Source: JBBDRW01 sp040905265 (GTDB lineage: Bacteria > Bacteroidota > Rhodothermia > Balneolales > Balneolaceae). From it: 57,408 nt of DNA. Below the pieces are notes generated by a model, which saw only the letters and a list, made by a program, of their open reading frames with translations, was not told the origin of the DNA and did no database searches. The DNA lies in contig JBBDRW010000019.1 in NCBI GenBank assembly GCA_040905265.1, positions 1 through 57,408 on the forward strand, read 5' to 3'. A program made the translations under genes and the position numbers. Positions 32,773-41,781 of the stretch are shown here, in pieces; position 1 is the first letter of the stretch, and each line of letters begins with the position of its first letter.

Positions 32773-33001
32773 ATATCCTGTAGTAGGAGGCTTTGAAAAA
32801 CCGGTTGAAAATGGGCGTAAAAGTCTCAACATTAAGGTGTTGAAGTTCCGGCTTATTTATTACTGTTAATTTGTAAGCGCTTTTGAGGAGACTATCATAT
32901 GCATGGGAAGGCTGGGGTTTATCTCCCGCTGCAGCCGGAAATCGGCAAGTGACCACGATTGACAAAATTTGAATAGGAATCATCATAAAACAACCTGATC
33001 T

Positions 33002-34900
33002 ATGTGGCTGAATATCAAATCATTTGACGAGTACAAACAGGTGTATGACCAGAGCCGGAAAGACCGTGCCTCGTTTTGGGAGCATGAAGCGGGAACCTTC
33101 TACTGGAGGAGGCGGTGGGACAAAGTTCACTCCGGCGGGTTTGAAAAAGGGGATATCAAATGGTTTGAAGGGGGGAAGCTCAACATTACCGAGAATGCGC
33201 TGGACCGGCATCTGAATATGATCGGGAACAAGACCGCGTTTATTTTTGAGCCGAACCACCCGGACAGTTTTCGCCGTACGATTACCTATCGCCAGCTGCA
33301 TGAGGATGTTTGCCGGTTTGCAAATGTTCTGGAAGAGAAGGGGGTGAAAAAGGGGGACCGGGTCTGTATCTATATGGCGATGACTCCGGAACTTGTGATT
33401 TCGGCTCTTGCCTGTGCCCGTATCGGAGCTGTCCATTCGATTGTATTTGCCGGCTTTTCTGCTCAGTCACTGGCTGAACGGATTCAGGATTGCGATGCGA
33501 AAATGCTGATTACCAATGACGGACTTCGCCGGGGAGACAAACATGTTCCGTTGAAGGATATCTCTGATGAAGCATTGGAAGAGTGTCCGTCTGTAAAGAG
33601 TGTGATTGTTTGCCAGCGCACCAACCGGGATATCAACTGGGTAGAAGGGCGGGATGAGTGGTGGCACCTGCTGATCCGGGAAGCTTCCAAACAGCACGAA
33701 GCGGTAGAGATGGATGCGGAAGACCCGCTCTTTATTCTCTATACCTCCGGTTCAACCGGCAAACCAAAAGGGCTTTTGCATACCTGTGGCGGGTATATGG
33801 TCTATACAAGTTACTCGTTCCGGAATGTGTTTCAGGTATCGGAAGAGGATGTCTACTGGTGTACGGCCGACGCGGGCTGGATTACCGGCCATTCATACAT
33901 CATCTACGGCCCGCTGCTGAACGGCGCAACCGGAATTATTTTTGAAGGTACCCCGACCTATCCTGATCCGGGAAGGCTCTGGGAGGTGGTGGAGAAGTAT
34001 AAGGTGACCCACTTCTATACAGCCCCGACAGCGATCCGGGCTCTTATGAAATCGGATCTCGACTATGTGAAACGGTATGACCTGAGTTCTCTGAAGGTAC
34101 TTGGTTCGGTCGGGGAACCGATCAATGAGGAGGCGTGGCACTGGTATCATGACCATATCGGAAGCGGCCGCTGTCCGATTGTGGATACCTGGTGGCAGAC
34201 GGAGACGGGCGGGATTATGATCTCGGCTCTTGCCGGGGTGACTCCGGAGAGGCCTGGTTATGCGACACTGCCGCTGCCGGGTGTTGAGCCGGTTCTGGTC
34301 GATGAAGATGGCAAGGATATTGTCGGGAATGATGCGAAGGGGAACCTCTGTATCAAACACCCCTGGCCCTCCATCGCCCGTACGATCTGGGGAGAGCACG
34401 ACCGTTATTTGAAAACCTATATGACAGCCTACAAAGGGTATTACTTTACCGGGGACGGCTGTCTTCGTGATGAAAACGGCCTCTACCGGATTACCGGCCG
34501 GGTAGATGATGTACTGAATGTTTCGGGACACCGGCTTGGAACAGCCGAAATCGAAAACGCGATTGACGAGCATGAGAACGTGATTGAAACGGCAGTGGTC
34601 GGTTATCCTCACGATGTGAAAGGGCAGGGGATCTACGCCTTTATGATCTGTGAAGAAACACCGGAGAATATGGAGGCGTTCAAGAAGGAGATTCACGATG
34701 TGGTGACCAAAATTATCGGCCCGATTGCAAAACCGGACAAGATCCAGGTGGTACCCGGCCTGCCGAAGACCCGGTCCGGCAAAATCATGCGGCGCATTCT
34801 CCGTAAAGTGGCCTCTAATGACGTAGACAACCTCGGGGATACCTCAACCCTGCTGGACCCGTCCGTCGTCAAAGCCATCAAAGACGGGAAGGGATATTGA
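33002..34900 (+). CDS. acs: Acetyl-coenzyme A synthetase
   Basis: A 632-residue AMP-forming acyl-CoA ligase of acetyl-CoA synthetase length. It converts acetate, ATP and CoA to acetyl-CoA, AMP and PPi. It has the Acs N-terminal lid segment, the adenylate-binding loop LYTSGSTGKPKGLLH (about residue 244), DTWWQTETGG (acyl pocket Trp), YYFTGDGCLRD, and the C-terminal catalytic lysine in KTRSGKIMRRILR, a site usually controlled by lysine acetylation. It starts at ATG 33002. The next gene begins at the base directly after the stop, so the two are co-translated. Confidence 0.95.
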   Translation: MWLNIKSFDEYKQVYDQSRKDRASFWEHEAGTFYWRRRWDKVHSGGFEKGDIKWFEGGKLNITENALDRHLNMIGNKTAFIFEPNHPDSFRRTITYRQLHEDVCRFANVLEEKGVKKGDRVCIYMAMTPELVISALACARIGAVHSIVFAGFSAQSLAERIQDCDAKMLITNDGLRRGDKHVPLKDISDEALEECPSVKSVIVCQRTNRDINWVEGRDEWWHLLIREASKQHEAVEMDAEDPLFILYTSGSTGKPKGLLHTCGGYMVYTSYSFRNVFQVSEEDVYWCTADAGWITGHSYIIYGPLLNGATGIIFEGTPTYPDPGRLWEVVEKYKVTHFYTAPTAIRALMKSDLDYVKRYDLSSLKVLGSVGEPINEEAWHWYHDHIGSGRCPIVDTWWQTETGGIMISALAGVTPERPGYATLPLPGVEPVLVDEDGKDIVGNDAKGNLCIKHPWPSIARTIWGEHDRYLKTYMTAYKGYYFTGDGCLRDENGLYRITGRVDDVLNVSGHRLGTAEIENAIDEHENVIETAVVGYPHDVKGQGIYAFMICEETPENMEAFKKEIHDVVTKIIGPIAKPDKIQVVPGLPKTRSGKIMRRILRKVASNDVDNLGDTSTLLDPSVVKAIKDGKGY

Positions 34901-35257
34901 ATGTCCGAGCTTAGTGTTAAGAATTATCGGCGGATCTGTGTGATCAACTGGTTCCTGGCTCCGCCGCTCTTTCTTATTTTTGCCTGGCCGTACCGGATCT
35001 CCTCTCAAATACTGGAGGTTCACGCCCTCTATTCCATACCGGGTACCCTTCTGTTTGCCCTGCCGTTTACACTGACCCTGCTTCACGGGCATGTCGCGAT
35101 GGCACTGGGCCATCTCCATATGCACCATTTCTATGACTGGCTGAGGAACAAACCGCTTACCTACGGCATCTTCTATCATGACATACTGGTGAGTACACGT
35201 TTCCGGCTTATTTTGTTGGTACTGAGTTTCGCGATTTTTGCGGGAGGATTGGTTTAG
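34901..35257 (+). CDS. Small membrane protein coupled to acs
   Basis: A 118-residue protein with three hydrophobic stretches (ICVINWFLAPPLFLIFAW, ALYSIPGTLLFALPFTLTLL, LILLVLSFAIFAGGL). Between the second and third lies a His-rich segment, LLHGHVAMALGHLHMHHF, which could bind metal or be simple composition. The ATG follows the acs stop codon with no gap, so its translation is probably coupled to acs. I do not recognise a family. A role in acetate uptake would fit the position but is only a guess. Confidence 0.65.
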   Translation: MSELSVKNYRRICVINWFLAPPLFLIFAWPYRISSQILEVHALYSIPGTLLFALPFTLTLLHGHVAMALGHLHMHHFYDWLRNKPLTYGIFYHDILVSTRFRLILLVLSFAIFAGGLV

Positions 35258-35290
35258 AAGACAGAATATATAATCCTTACATTTGCACGT

Positions 35291-36505
35291 ATGGAATTGA
35301 ATCCGCTTGATACTGAACAAATCGGGATTAAAACGCTTGAAAAGCAGCTTCTCAAGTCTGCCTCTGAGAGGTCTTTGAAAATCGGATTGCCGAAGGAGAT
35401 CTCTCCCGACGAGTCCCGCCTCTCTTTGACGCCTGGAGGTGTCGCGATCCTGAAGGCGAATAACCACGAAATTTTACTGGAAAAGGGTGCCGGTGAAAGT
35501 GCCGGATTTCCGGACAGTGAGTATGTAGATGCCGGAGCAGAAATTGTTTACAGTGGTGAGGAGGTCTACAAACAATCGGAACTGATTGTTAAAGTGGCTC
35601 CTCCGGTTGCCCGTGAACAGGAATGGATGCAATCCGGCCAGATTCTGATCTCTGCGCTTCATCTGGGAAATACTACAGAACTCTATCTGGATAAGCTGAT
35701 CAAAAAAGGGATCACCTGTTTCGGCTATGAATTTATGATGAGCAGGGATGGCGAGTTTCCCATTGTTCGTATGATGCATGAAATTACGGGTACCATGGCT
35801 GTGCAAGTTGCGGCCCGGTATCTGGAGGTCAGCAGCGGCGGGCAGGGTATCATGCTGGGTGGTATCTCCGGAGTGCCGCCCGCTTCAGTGGTGATTCTCG
35901 GGGCTGGAATTATCGGAGAGTATGCGGCTCGTACGGCTTTGGGGTATGGCGCCCAGGTGTTCGTAATGGATCATGACCTGTCTCAGCTCCGCCGTCTCGA
36001 AAACGCGCTTGACCGACGGATCATCACGGCGACAGCCAATCATCAATATCTCTCCTCGGCATTACAATTTGCAGATATTGTAATCGGTGCAGCTCTGGTT
36101 GAAGGGGAACGGGCACCCTGCTGGGTTACGGAGATGATGGTCCGGGAGATGAAGGAGGGGAGTGTTATTGTGGATGCAGTAATCGATCAGGGTGGATGTA
36201 TTGCGACGAGCGAGCCCACGTCCCACTCCGATCCGGTATTTGAAAAGCATGGAGTGGTTCATTACTGTGTCCCGAATGTCCCTTCCAATGTTGCCAAAAC
36301 GGCTACCTATGCTCTGAATAATGTCCTGGTACCCTATGTCCTTGAGCTTGGAGAATCCGCACACATTCAGGAGTGCCTCTGGAAACACGCTGCCCTCAGG
36401 AACGGGGCTTATATCTACAAAAAACACCTGACCAAAAAATCGCTCTCGAAACTGTTTGGTATTCCTTACAGGGATATTGAAATGCTGATTGCCTCGCAGA
36501 TATAG
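35291..36505 (+). CDS. ald: Alanine dehydrogenase
   Basis: A 404-residue member of the alanine dehydrogenase/transhydrogenase-alpha family: L-alanine + NAD+ + water to pyruvate, ammonium and NADH. The N-terminal domain has IGLPKEISPDESRLSLTPGG (substrate-binding Arg region) and LEKGAGESAGFPD. The Rossmann domain has VVILGAGIIGEYAA. The segment VIVDAVIDQGGCIATSEPT and HYCVPNVPSNVAKTA are characteristic of Ald, rather than of transhydrogenase, which lacks the last block. An N-terminal extension of about 30 residues (MELNPLDTEQIGIK) is present, as in Bacteroidota Ald proteins by recollection. It is 33 bp after the small membrane protein gene. Confidence 0.92.
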   Translation: MELNPLDTEQIGIKTLEKQLLKSASERSLKIGLPKEISPDESRLSLTPGGVAILKANNHEILLEKGAGESAGFPDSEYVDAGAEIVYSGEEVYKQSELIVKVAPPVAREQEWMQSGQILISALHLGNTTELYLDKLIKKGITCFGYEFMMSRDGEFPIVRMMHEITGTMAVQVAARYLEVSSGGQGIMLGGISGVPPASVVILGAGIIGEYAARTALGYGAQVFVMDHDLSQLRRLENALDRRIITATANHQYLSSALQFADIVIGAALVEGERAPCWVTEMMVREMKEGSVIVDAVIDQGGCIATSEPTSHSDPVFEKHGVVHYCVPNVPSNVAKTATYALNNVLVPYVLELGESAHIQECLWKHAALRNGAYIYKKHLTKKSLSKLFGIPYRDIEMLIASQI

Positions 36506-36600
36506 GCAGGAGCCAGAAGCCCCTTACTCCTGAATTTTACAAAGATTCTGTCTCATTTTAATGATCGATCTCACAACATAACTACCAACTCGCAACTACG
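36506..36600. repeat. Heptad units in the ald-wecB spacer
   Basis: GCAGGAG and CCAGAAG (36506-36519) follow the ald stop. AACTACC, AACTCGC and AACTACG sit in unbroken seven-base frame at 36580-36600, just before the next gene. The first set matches units elsewhere in the window; the second is a different heptad family. Confidence 0.5.
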
Positions 36601-36614
36601 AAACGCCCCCACCC

Positions 36615-37718
36615 ATGCTGCTCGACCTCATCGCCGGGACCCGTCCCAATTTTATGAAGGTTGCCCCGATTATTGACGCGATCGGGGTGCAAAGGAGTGA
36701 TGGCGCCGAGATCGGGTTTCGCCTGATTCATACGGGCCAGCATTACGATAAGAATATGAGCGAGCAGTTTTTCAATGAGCTCTCAATTCCGCAGCCGGAT
36801 GTTAATCTCGGTGCCGGGGGCGGATCGCATGCGGAGCAGACGGCAGCCATTATGACCGGGTACGAAAAGCTGTTGCTTGAGAACGGGAAACCGGATCTCT
36901 GTCTGGTAGTCGGGGATGTAACATCCACCATGGCCTGCGCGATCACCGCTCAGAAGCTGCATGTCCCGGTAGCTCATGTAGAGGGCGGAATCCGGTCGGG
37001 AGACTGGTCGATGCCGGAAGAGATCAACCGGATGGTAACGGATGCTGTCACCAACTGGTTTTTTACAACCTCCGAGACAGCGAATGAGAATCTCCGCCGA
37101 GCAGGGGTGAGTGAGGAGCGGATCTTTTTTGTCGGAAATACGATGATCGATACGCTTTTGAAACAGCGGCCCAGGTTTACACCGCCGCCGGTGTTTGAAG
37201 AGGCTTCTCTTCAGAAGGGGAGGTACTTTGTGATGACTCTCCACCGCCCTTCCAACGTGGATGAGGAGCAGAACCTGAAAATGTTGATGGAAGAGATCAT
37301 CAACCATACCCGTGACCTTCCCCTGGTTTTTCCGGTCCATCCACGAACTGCGTCCATCCTGGATCGGCTGGAGATCGGCCACCCCCGTCTCTGGACAACG
37401 GAGCCGCTGGGATACCTGGAGTTTAACTATCTTGTGGAGAATTCACTGGCCGTCATTACCGACTCCGGCGGAATCACCGAGGAGACAACGGTACTGGGGA
37501 TTCCCTGCATGACCCTTCGGGAGAGTACGGAGCGGCCGGAAACTGTTACCGTCGGGACCAATGAGATTCTGGGCACAGACCCCGGAGCCATCGCGGCGGC
37601 TATGGAGAAACTCTTTGCCGGCAAATGGAAGAAGGGTGGAATTCCGGAACGGTGGGATGGAAAAGCCGCCGAACGGATCGTGGAGATACTTTCGTCCCGG
37701 TTCTATGATCGGCCATAA
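36615..37718 (+). CDS. wecB: UDP-N-acetylglucosamine 2-epimerase (non-hydrolysing)
   Basis: A 367-residue GT-B fold epimerase interconverting UDP-GlcNAc and UDP-ManNAc. It has AGTRPNFMKVAPIIDA at the N-terminus, VVGDVTSTMACAITA, AHVEGGIRSGDW with the substrate-contacting residues, FFVGNTMIDTLL, TLHRPSNVD and DSGGITEETTVLGIPC in the C-terminal nucleotide site. It is the standard WecB layout. It lies 12 kb from the capsule cluster but could supply ManNAc or, after the 6-dehydrogenase, ManNAcA for it. It is separated from rsmA by 34 bp. Confidence 0.93.
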   Translation: MLLDLIAGTRPNFMKVAPIIDAIGVQRSDGAEIGFRLIHTGQHYDKNMSEQFFNELSIPQPDVNLGAGGGSHAEQTAAIMTGYEKLLLENGKPDLCLVVGDVTSTMACAITAQKLHVPVAHVEGGIRSGDWSMPEEINRMVTDAVTNWFFTTSETANENLRRAGVSEERIFFVGNTMIDTLLKQRPRFTPPPVFEEASLQKGRYFVMTLHRPSNVDEEQNLKMLMEEIINHTRDLPLVFPVHPRTASILDRLEIGHPRLWTTEPLGYLEFNYLVENSLAVITDSGGITEETTVLGIPCMTLRESTERPETVTVGTNEILGTDPGAIAAAMEKLFAGKWKKGGIPERWDGKAAERIVEILSSRFYDRP

Positions 37719-37752
37719 AACATAACTGTCATCTCTTAACATCGAGCTCCCA

Positions 37753-38556
37753 ATGATTAATCCGAAAAAGAGTCTCGGCCAGCATTTTCTGAAGGATGGG
37801 AACACCATCCGCAAGATTGCCGCGGCCCTTCCGGCCGATCCGGAGAGGGATCTTGTGATTGAGATCGGCCCCGGTACCGGTATGCTAACAAAGAATCTGT
37901 TGGAGCGTTACCAGAATGTACGGGCGGTGGAGATCGACCAACGGGCGGTTGCCGTTCTGAAGGAGTCGTTTCCGGAACTGGATGTAATCCACGGGGATGT
38001 GTTGAAAATTTCCTGGGACCGGCTTCTTGAGGGATATACTCTGTCTGGCAGTATGAAGCCGGATTCTGCGGGTGTCCATATCATAGGAAACCTCCCCTAT
38101 TTTATTACCAGCCAGATCCTGTTTGGTATTCTGGAACAGAGAAACCGGCTTCGCACAGCGACACTGATGATGCAGAAGGAGGTGGCGGAACGGCTGATTG
38201 CACGGCCCAATACCAAGGAGTATGGCATTCTGAGTGTCCAGGTTCAACTGATGAGCACTCCTGCAATTCTTTTCGACGTCCCGCCAACTGTATTCCATCC
38301 TCCCCCGAAGGTTGTCAGCAGTGTGGTGCAACTGACGTTTGACCAGCCGGAACTAGCCTGCCGGGACAGCCATCTGAAGACGGTTGTCCGGATGGCGTTT
38401 CAGCAGCGCAGGAAGAAGTTGAGCAACGCGTTGAAAAGAATCGGAGAGCTTCCGGAACACCCGGATTTTGATTTTGATGCAAGAGCAGGGGCATGGCCGC
38501 CCGGGACTTATGAAAAGTTGACAGCATACCTTGAACAACTTGGCACGCTCTCCTGA
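37753..38556 (+). CDS. rsmA: 16S rRNA (adenine-1518/1519) dimethyltransferase
   Basis: A 267-residue KsgA/RsmA protein that dimethylates two adjacent adenines in the helix-45 loop of 16S rRNA during late small-subunit assembly. It has KKSLGQHFLKDGNTIRKIA, SAM motif I VIEIGPGTGMLTKNLL, an acidic AVEIDQRAV, and the catalytic N-L-P-Y in IIGNLPYFITS. The C-terminal helical domain with QQRRKKLSNALKRI is complete. It was placed after wecB with short spacing; co-transcription is possible. Length and motifs are normal. Confidence 0.95.
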   Translation: MINPKKSLGQHFLKDGNTIRKIAAALPADPERDLVIEIGPGTGMLTKNLLERYQNVRAVEIDQRAVAVLKESFPELDVIHGDVLKISWDRLLEGYTLSGSMKPDSAGVHIIGNLPYFITSQILFGILEQRNRLRTATLMMQKEVAERLIARPNTKEYGILSVQVQLMSTPAILFDVPPTVFHPPPKVVSSVVQLTFDQPELACRDSHLKTVVRMAFQQRRKKLSNALKRIGELPEHPDFDFDARAGAWPPGTYEKLTAYLEQLGTLS

Positions 38557-38858
38557 AATTTCGACCCTTCCGGAGGTGACTTGAAGCTTAATTCTCCTCT
38601 TTTTCATCAAAAACCGGCTGATTTTGTATACTCTTCGCTTTTGGTATGGTACTTGCATCCCATTACAGCCGACAGGGGATGATTCGATCATCGAATGGGT
38701 TAGCAGCCCGGCAGCCGGCCGGAAGGGTTGGCAGGCAGATGAGAATCGGTTGATCCTGTAAACGATTTTATAACAACTAACCGGAGGCTTTGGGAAACCA
38801 GTTTTTGCAAATCCTCCAAACAATCAACATGTAACCTAAATCGATTAGGAGTCATCAT
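38557..38858. promoter_or_regulatory. groES upstream region with two dyads, no CIRCE
   Basis: The 302-bp region has no gene. It holds a palindrome ATTCGAT-C-ATCGAAT (38682-38696) and an imperfect hairpin GGAGGCTTTG (38783-38792) / CAAATCCTCC (38808-38817) close to the start. The HrcA operator TTAGCACTC-N9-GAGTGCTAA is absent. Either dyad could be a heat-shock control element; no clear TAnnTTTG box was found. Confidence 0.35.
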
Positions 38859-39146
38859 ATGGCTAAGATTAAACCTTTGAGTGATCGTGTCCTGGTTCGT
38901 CCGGACGATGCTGAAGAGAAAACCGAGTCCGGAATCATTATCCCGGATTCTGCAAAAGAGAAACCACAGCGGGGAACCGTTGTAGCGGCAGGTCCCGGCA
39001 AAGTTGAAAACGGCACAAAGATCGAGATGTCTGTTAAAGACGGGGACCATATCCTGTACGGAAAGTATTCCGGTACCGAGATCTCACTCGATGGAGAGGA
39101 TTATCTGATTATGCGTGAATCCGACATTCTCGGAATTGTATCGTAA
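38859..39146 (+). CDS. groES: Co-chaperonin GroES
   Basis: A 95-residue heptameric lid of the GroEL chaperonin. It has KIKPLSDRVLVRPDDAEEKT, then ESGIIIPDSAKEKPQRGTVV containing the mobile loop, and a C-terminal DYLIMRESDILGIV. It has normal length and no extensions. It precedes groEL by 48 bp in the usual bicistronic order. A GATTAGGAG stretch upstream provides the ribosome-binding site. Confidence 0.97.
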   Translation: MAKIKPLSDRVLVRPDDAEEKTESGIIIPDSAKEKPQRGTVVAAGPGKVENGTKIEMSVKDGDHILYGKYSGTEISLDGEDYLIMRESDILGIVS

Positions 39147-39194
39147 TCAGCTTGTGAATATCTATTTAACCTGAACAACAAACTGAAGAACACT

Positions 39195-40862
39195 ATGTCT
39201 GCTAAACTAGTACACTATGATGCCGAAGCCCGCGACGCGCTAAAGCGTGGCGTGGACAAGCTCGCTAATGCAGTAAAGGTCACATTGGGCCCGAGAGGCC
39301 GGAATGTGGTGATTGAGAAATCCTTTGGTGCACCGACCATCACGAAAGATGGTGTTACGGTTGCCAAAGAGATCGAGCTCTCCGATAAAGTTGAAAATAT
39401 GGGTGCTCAGATGGTTCGTGAAGTTGCTTCCAGAACCGCTGACAATGCCGGTGACGGAACCACGACTGCTACGGTCCTTGCACAATCCATTATCAGCAAC
39501 GGATTGAAAAACGTGACAGCCGGTGCAAACCCGATGGATCTCAAACGTGGCATTGACCAGGCGGTTGCCGCTGTAGTCAAGGAGCTGCAAAAAATCAGTA
39601 AAAACGTAAATGACAACCCTGAAAGCATCAAGCAGGTCGCTTCCATCTCCGCGAATGGTGATGAGGTGATTGGCAGCCATATCGCTGATGCGTTTGAAAA
39701 GGTTGGAAAAGATGGTGTGATTACGGTTGAAGAGGCCAAGAGCACCGATACCTATCTCGATACGGTGGAAGGGATGCAGTTCGACCGCGGGTACCTCTCT
39801 CCCTATTTTGTCACCGATAGTGACAAGATGACAACCGAACTGGAAGATGCCTACATTTTGATCTTCGACAAGAAGATCTCCAACATGAAGGATCTTCTCC
39901 CGGTTCTGGAGAAAGTGATTCAAACCAACAAGCCGCTGTTGATCATCTCTGAAGATGTGGAAGGGGAAGCACTGGCAACTCTGGTAGTCAACAAGCTGCG
40001 AGGTTCTCTCAAAATCGCTGCTGTAAAGGCTCCCGGTTTTGGTGATCGCCGAAAAGCGATGCTTGAGGATATCGCGATCCTGACTGGCGGAACCGTCATC
40101 AGCGAAGAGCGCGGATTCAAGCTTGAAAATGCAACTCTGGACTATCTTGGCCAGGTTGACCGAGTTACGATCGACAAGGACACGACTACACTGGTCGGTG
40201 GCAAAGGCAAAGATACCGATATCAAAGCCCGCGTCAACCAGATCCGGAATCAGATCGAGACAACCACGTCTGATTATGACCGTGAGAAACTGCAAGAGAG
40301 ACTGGCCAAACTGAGCGGTGGAGTTGCCGTGATCTATGTTGGCGCCTCTTCTGAAGTAGAAATGAAAGAGAAGAAAGCACGGGTTGAAGATGCCCTGCAT
40401 GCGACCAGAGCTGCCGTTGAAGAGGGAATTATCCCCGGTGGCGGCGTTGCATTCCTGAGAGCACTCTCCGGACTTGACAGCCTGAAAGGAGATACTCCGG
40501 ATCAGGAAGTCGGTTACGACATCATCCGGCGGGCCCTGCAGGCTCCCCTGCGTGCGATCTCAAATAACGCAGGTGCCGAAGGCTCCATCGTGGTACAGAA
40601 AGTACTCGAAGGAAAAGGCTCGTTCGGCTACAATGCACGCACCGAGAAGTATGAGGACCTGATCAAGGCCGGTGTCATTGACCCGACCAAGGTTGCCCGT
40701 ACTGCACTTGAAAATGCTGCATCTGTTGCATCCCTGCTGCTCACCACAGAAGCTGTGATCGTTGAAAAACCATCCAAGGATGGCGACGATGATGGCGGCG
40801 GAGCACCTGGTGGAATGCCCGGAGGCATGGGCGGAATGGGAGGCATGGGCGGCATGATGTAA
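39195..40862 (+). CDS. groEL: Chaperonin GroEL
   Basis: A 555-residue chaperonin that encloses and folds proteins using ATP with GroES. It has KVTLGPRGRNVVIEKSFGAP, DGTTTATVLAQ with the ATPase Asp of the D-G-T-T-T motif, the apical-domain EGMQFDRGYLSPYF, and AVEEGIIPGGGVA. The C-terminus is the usual Gly/Met tail, preceded by a short GDDDGGG acid/gly piece. Length is slightly above the E. coli protein. Only one copy is seen in the window. It ends upstream of a strong terminator. Confidence 0.97.
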   Translation: MSAKLVHYDAEARDALKRGVDKLANAVKVTLGPRGRNVVIEKSFGAPTITKDGVTVAKEIELSDKVENMGAQMVREVASRTADNAGDGTTTATVLAQSIISNGLKNVTAGANPMDLKRGIDQAVAAVVKELQKISKNVNDNPESIKQVASISANGDEVIGSHIADAFEKVGKDGVITVEEAKSTDTYLDTVEGMQFDRGYLSPYFVTDSDKMTTELEDAYILIFDKKISNMKDLLPVLEKVIQTNKPLLIISEDVEGEALATLVVNKLRGSLKIAAVKAPGFGDRRKAMLEDIAILTGGTVISEERGFKLENATLDYLGQVDRVTIDKDTTTLVGGKGKDTDIKARVNQIRNQIETTTSDYDREKLQERLAKLSGGVAVIYVGASSEVEMKEKKARVEDALHATRAAVEEGIIPGGGVAFLRALSGLDSLKGDTPDQEVGYDIIRRALQAPLRAISNNAGAEGSIVVQKVLEGKGSFGYNARTEKYEDLIKAGVIDPTKVARTALENAASVASLLLTTEAVIVEKPSKDGDDDGGGAPGGMPGGMGGMGGMGGMM

Positions 40863-40895
40863 TGTCGTGAATCATGCTTCTTAGCGTTGATTATG

Positions 40896-40931
40896 AAAGG
40901 GCCTCAGCATTTGTGTTGGGGCCTTTTTTTT
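40896..40931 (+). terminator. Rho-independent terminator after groEL
   Basis: Arms AAAGGGCCTCA (40896-40906) and TGGGGCCTTTT (40917-40927) pair over 11 bp (two G-U pairs) with a 10-nt loop, followed by a T-run to 40931. It lies 34 bp after the groEL stop. Confidence 0.85.
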
Positions 40932-41120
40932 GTGCGCCCGGCAGGGTGCATTCACTTGGGGGGAGAGTTCCTTATGCACCCGACAGTTTTTTGCAACCGT
41001 GTGGTTGAGGATCCTTTTTTAAACCCGAAAACTCGATATATGATCCTGTTACAACTCATAAAGTCAATAATGCTGTTAATTATTCAGCGGATTTTTTCAG
41101 TCAATTCTCAAAATTCTGAA

Positions 41121-41163
41121 TTTGCAATAAGTATGTGAATGTGTATATTCATACACACGTTAT
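41121..41163 (+). promoter_or_regulatory. Promoter with overlapping palindromic operator (metal regulon unit A)
   Basis: TTTG (41121-41124), a 19-bp spacer and TATATTCA (41144-41151) form a phylum-type promoter. The palindrome TGTGTAT-ATTC-ATACACA (41140-41157) covers the -7 box. TCATACACACGTTAT (41149-41163) matches TTATACACACTTTAT at 52417-52431, upstream of the MerC/CxxC/G3E unit, at 13 of 15 positions. This suggests one shared repressor. Confidence 0.55.
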
Positions 41164-41181
41164 ACGCATCCAATAAGAGGA

Positions 41182-41520
41182 TTGAATATTTTAGCTACAA
41201 ATATCATACGTAGAAAGGTTTCGCTGCTGCTCCTGTTCGGGTTGTTTTTAATGACAGGACACCCGCTTGTTCATGCTTTTGAATATTTTTCCTCACCTGT
41301 ACAATCAGAGCCTTATCAAGAGACGACCGGGAATAACAACCCCACTGATAACAAGGATGAGTGTCTGGAGTGTGTTCTCGTATCACTCCTGAATTGTGAT
41401 CATCCTGACAACTCCCTCTACCTGCCGGCAAACTCGTACTTCCTGGAAATGGAAGTTCCTTTCTTTTGTGGAGAAGGGGTCGGGTACGGCTTTTCTCAGC
41501 GTGGCCCACCTGCTGCTTAA
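41182..41520 (+). CDS. Small exported CxxC / R-x-PP protein (paralogue of 51565-51909)
   Basis: A 112-residue protein. A signal-like N-terminus (RRKVSLLLLFGLFLMTGHPLVHA) is followed by a polar stretch, the metal-binding candidate DECLECVLVSL, an FFCGEG piece and the end YGFSQRGPPAA. It matches the protein at 51565-51909 in plan: hydrophobic helix ending near HPL[V/T]H, then CLEC[V/L]L, then R-[G/A]-PP at the C-terminus. The start is uncertain: a TTG lies very close to AAGAGG; the frame contains no nearby ATG. It heads the receptor-transporter operon behind a palindromic operator. A periplasmic metal-binding or sensing role is inferred. Confidence 0.6.
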   Translation: MNILATNIIRRKVSLLLLFGLFLMTGHPLVHAFEYFSSPVQSEPYQETTGNNNPTDNKDECLECVLVSLLNCDHPDNSLYLPANSYFLEMEVPFFCGEGVGYGFSQRGPPAA

Positions 41521-41529
41521 TACACAAAT

Positions 41530-41570
41530 GTTCTGAAGAGCCGTCCAAAGGCTTGTTTCTTATTCAGAAC
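41530..41570 (+). promoter_or_regulatory. Compound hairpin between CxxC gene and TonB receptor gene
   Basis: GTTCTGAA (41530-41537) pairs perfectly with TTCAGAAC (41563-41570) and encloses a smaller stem AGCC/GGCT. There is no T-run. It could attenuate or stabilise the transcript within the 261-bp spacer. Confidence 0.35.
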
Positions 41571-41781
41571 AGCTCCGATTCTCCTGCACTGTGACCAGAT
41601 AGTTTCTACGCGCCATTCAATCAGACATTTAAAATTGAACGGCTATTCAATTTGGCACAATCAGCTTCATTTTCAACAAAAAGCTGTAGCGGTTAATAGA
41701 GAATCAACCCCCAAACCGGTCCTGATAAAGTATCAGGGATCTATTTCATCACTTTTAGAAGCATTTATTCAGGATAAAACC

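Noticed and set aside
32672..32869. Short frame after the DUF4143 ATPase gene
   Set aside because: It starts inside the ATPase gene in another frame and has no supporting features.
38557..38858. CIRCE element before groES
   Set aside because: TTAGCACTC and GAGTGCTAA do not occur; the palindrome there is unrelated.
39240..40400. 386-codon minus-strand frame opposite groEL
   Set aside because: Antisense to an unambiguous chaperonin gene; no start signal and no domain.
41521..41781. Cobalamin or other riboswitch before the TonB receptor
   Set aside because: No B12-box or other conserved core was seen; a simple compound hairpin explains the structure.
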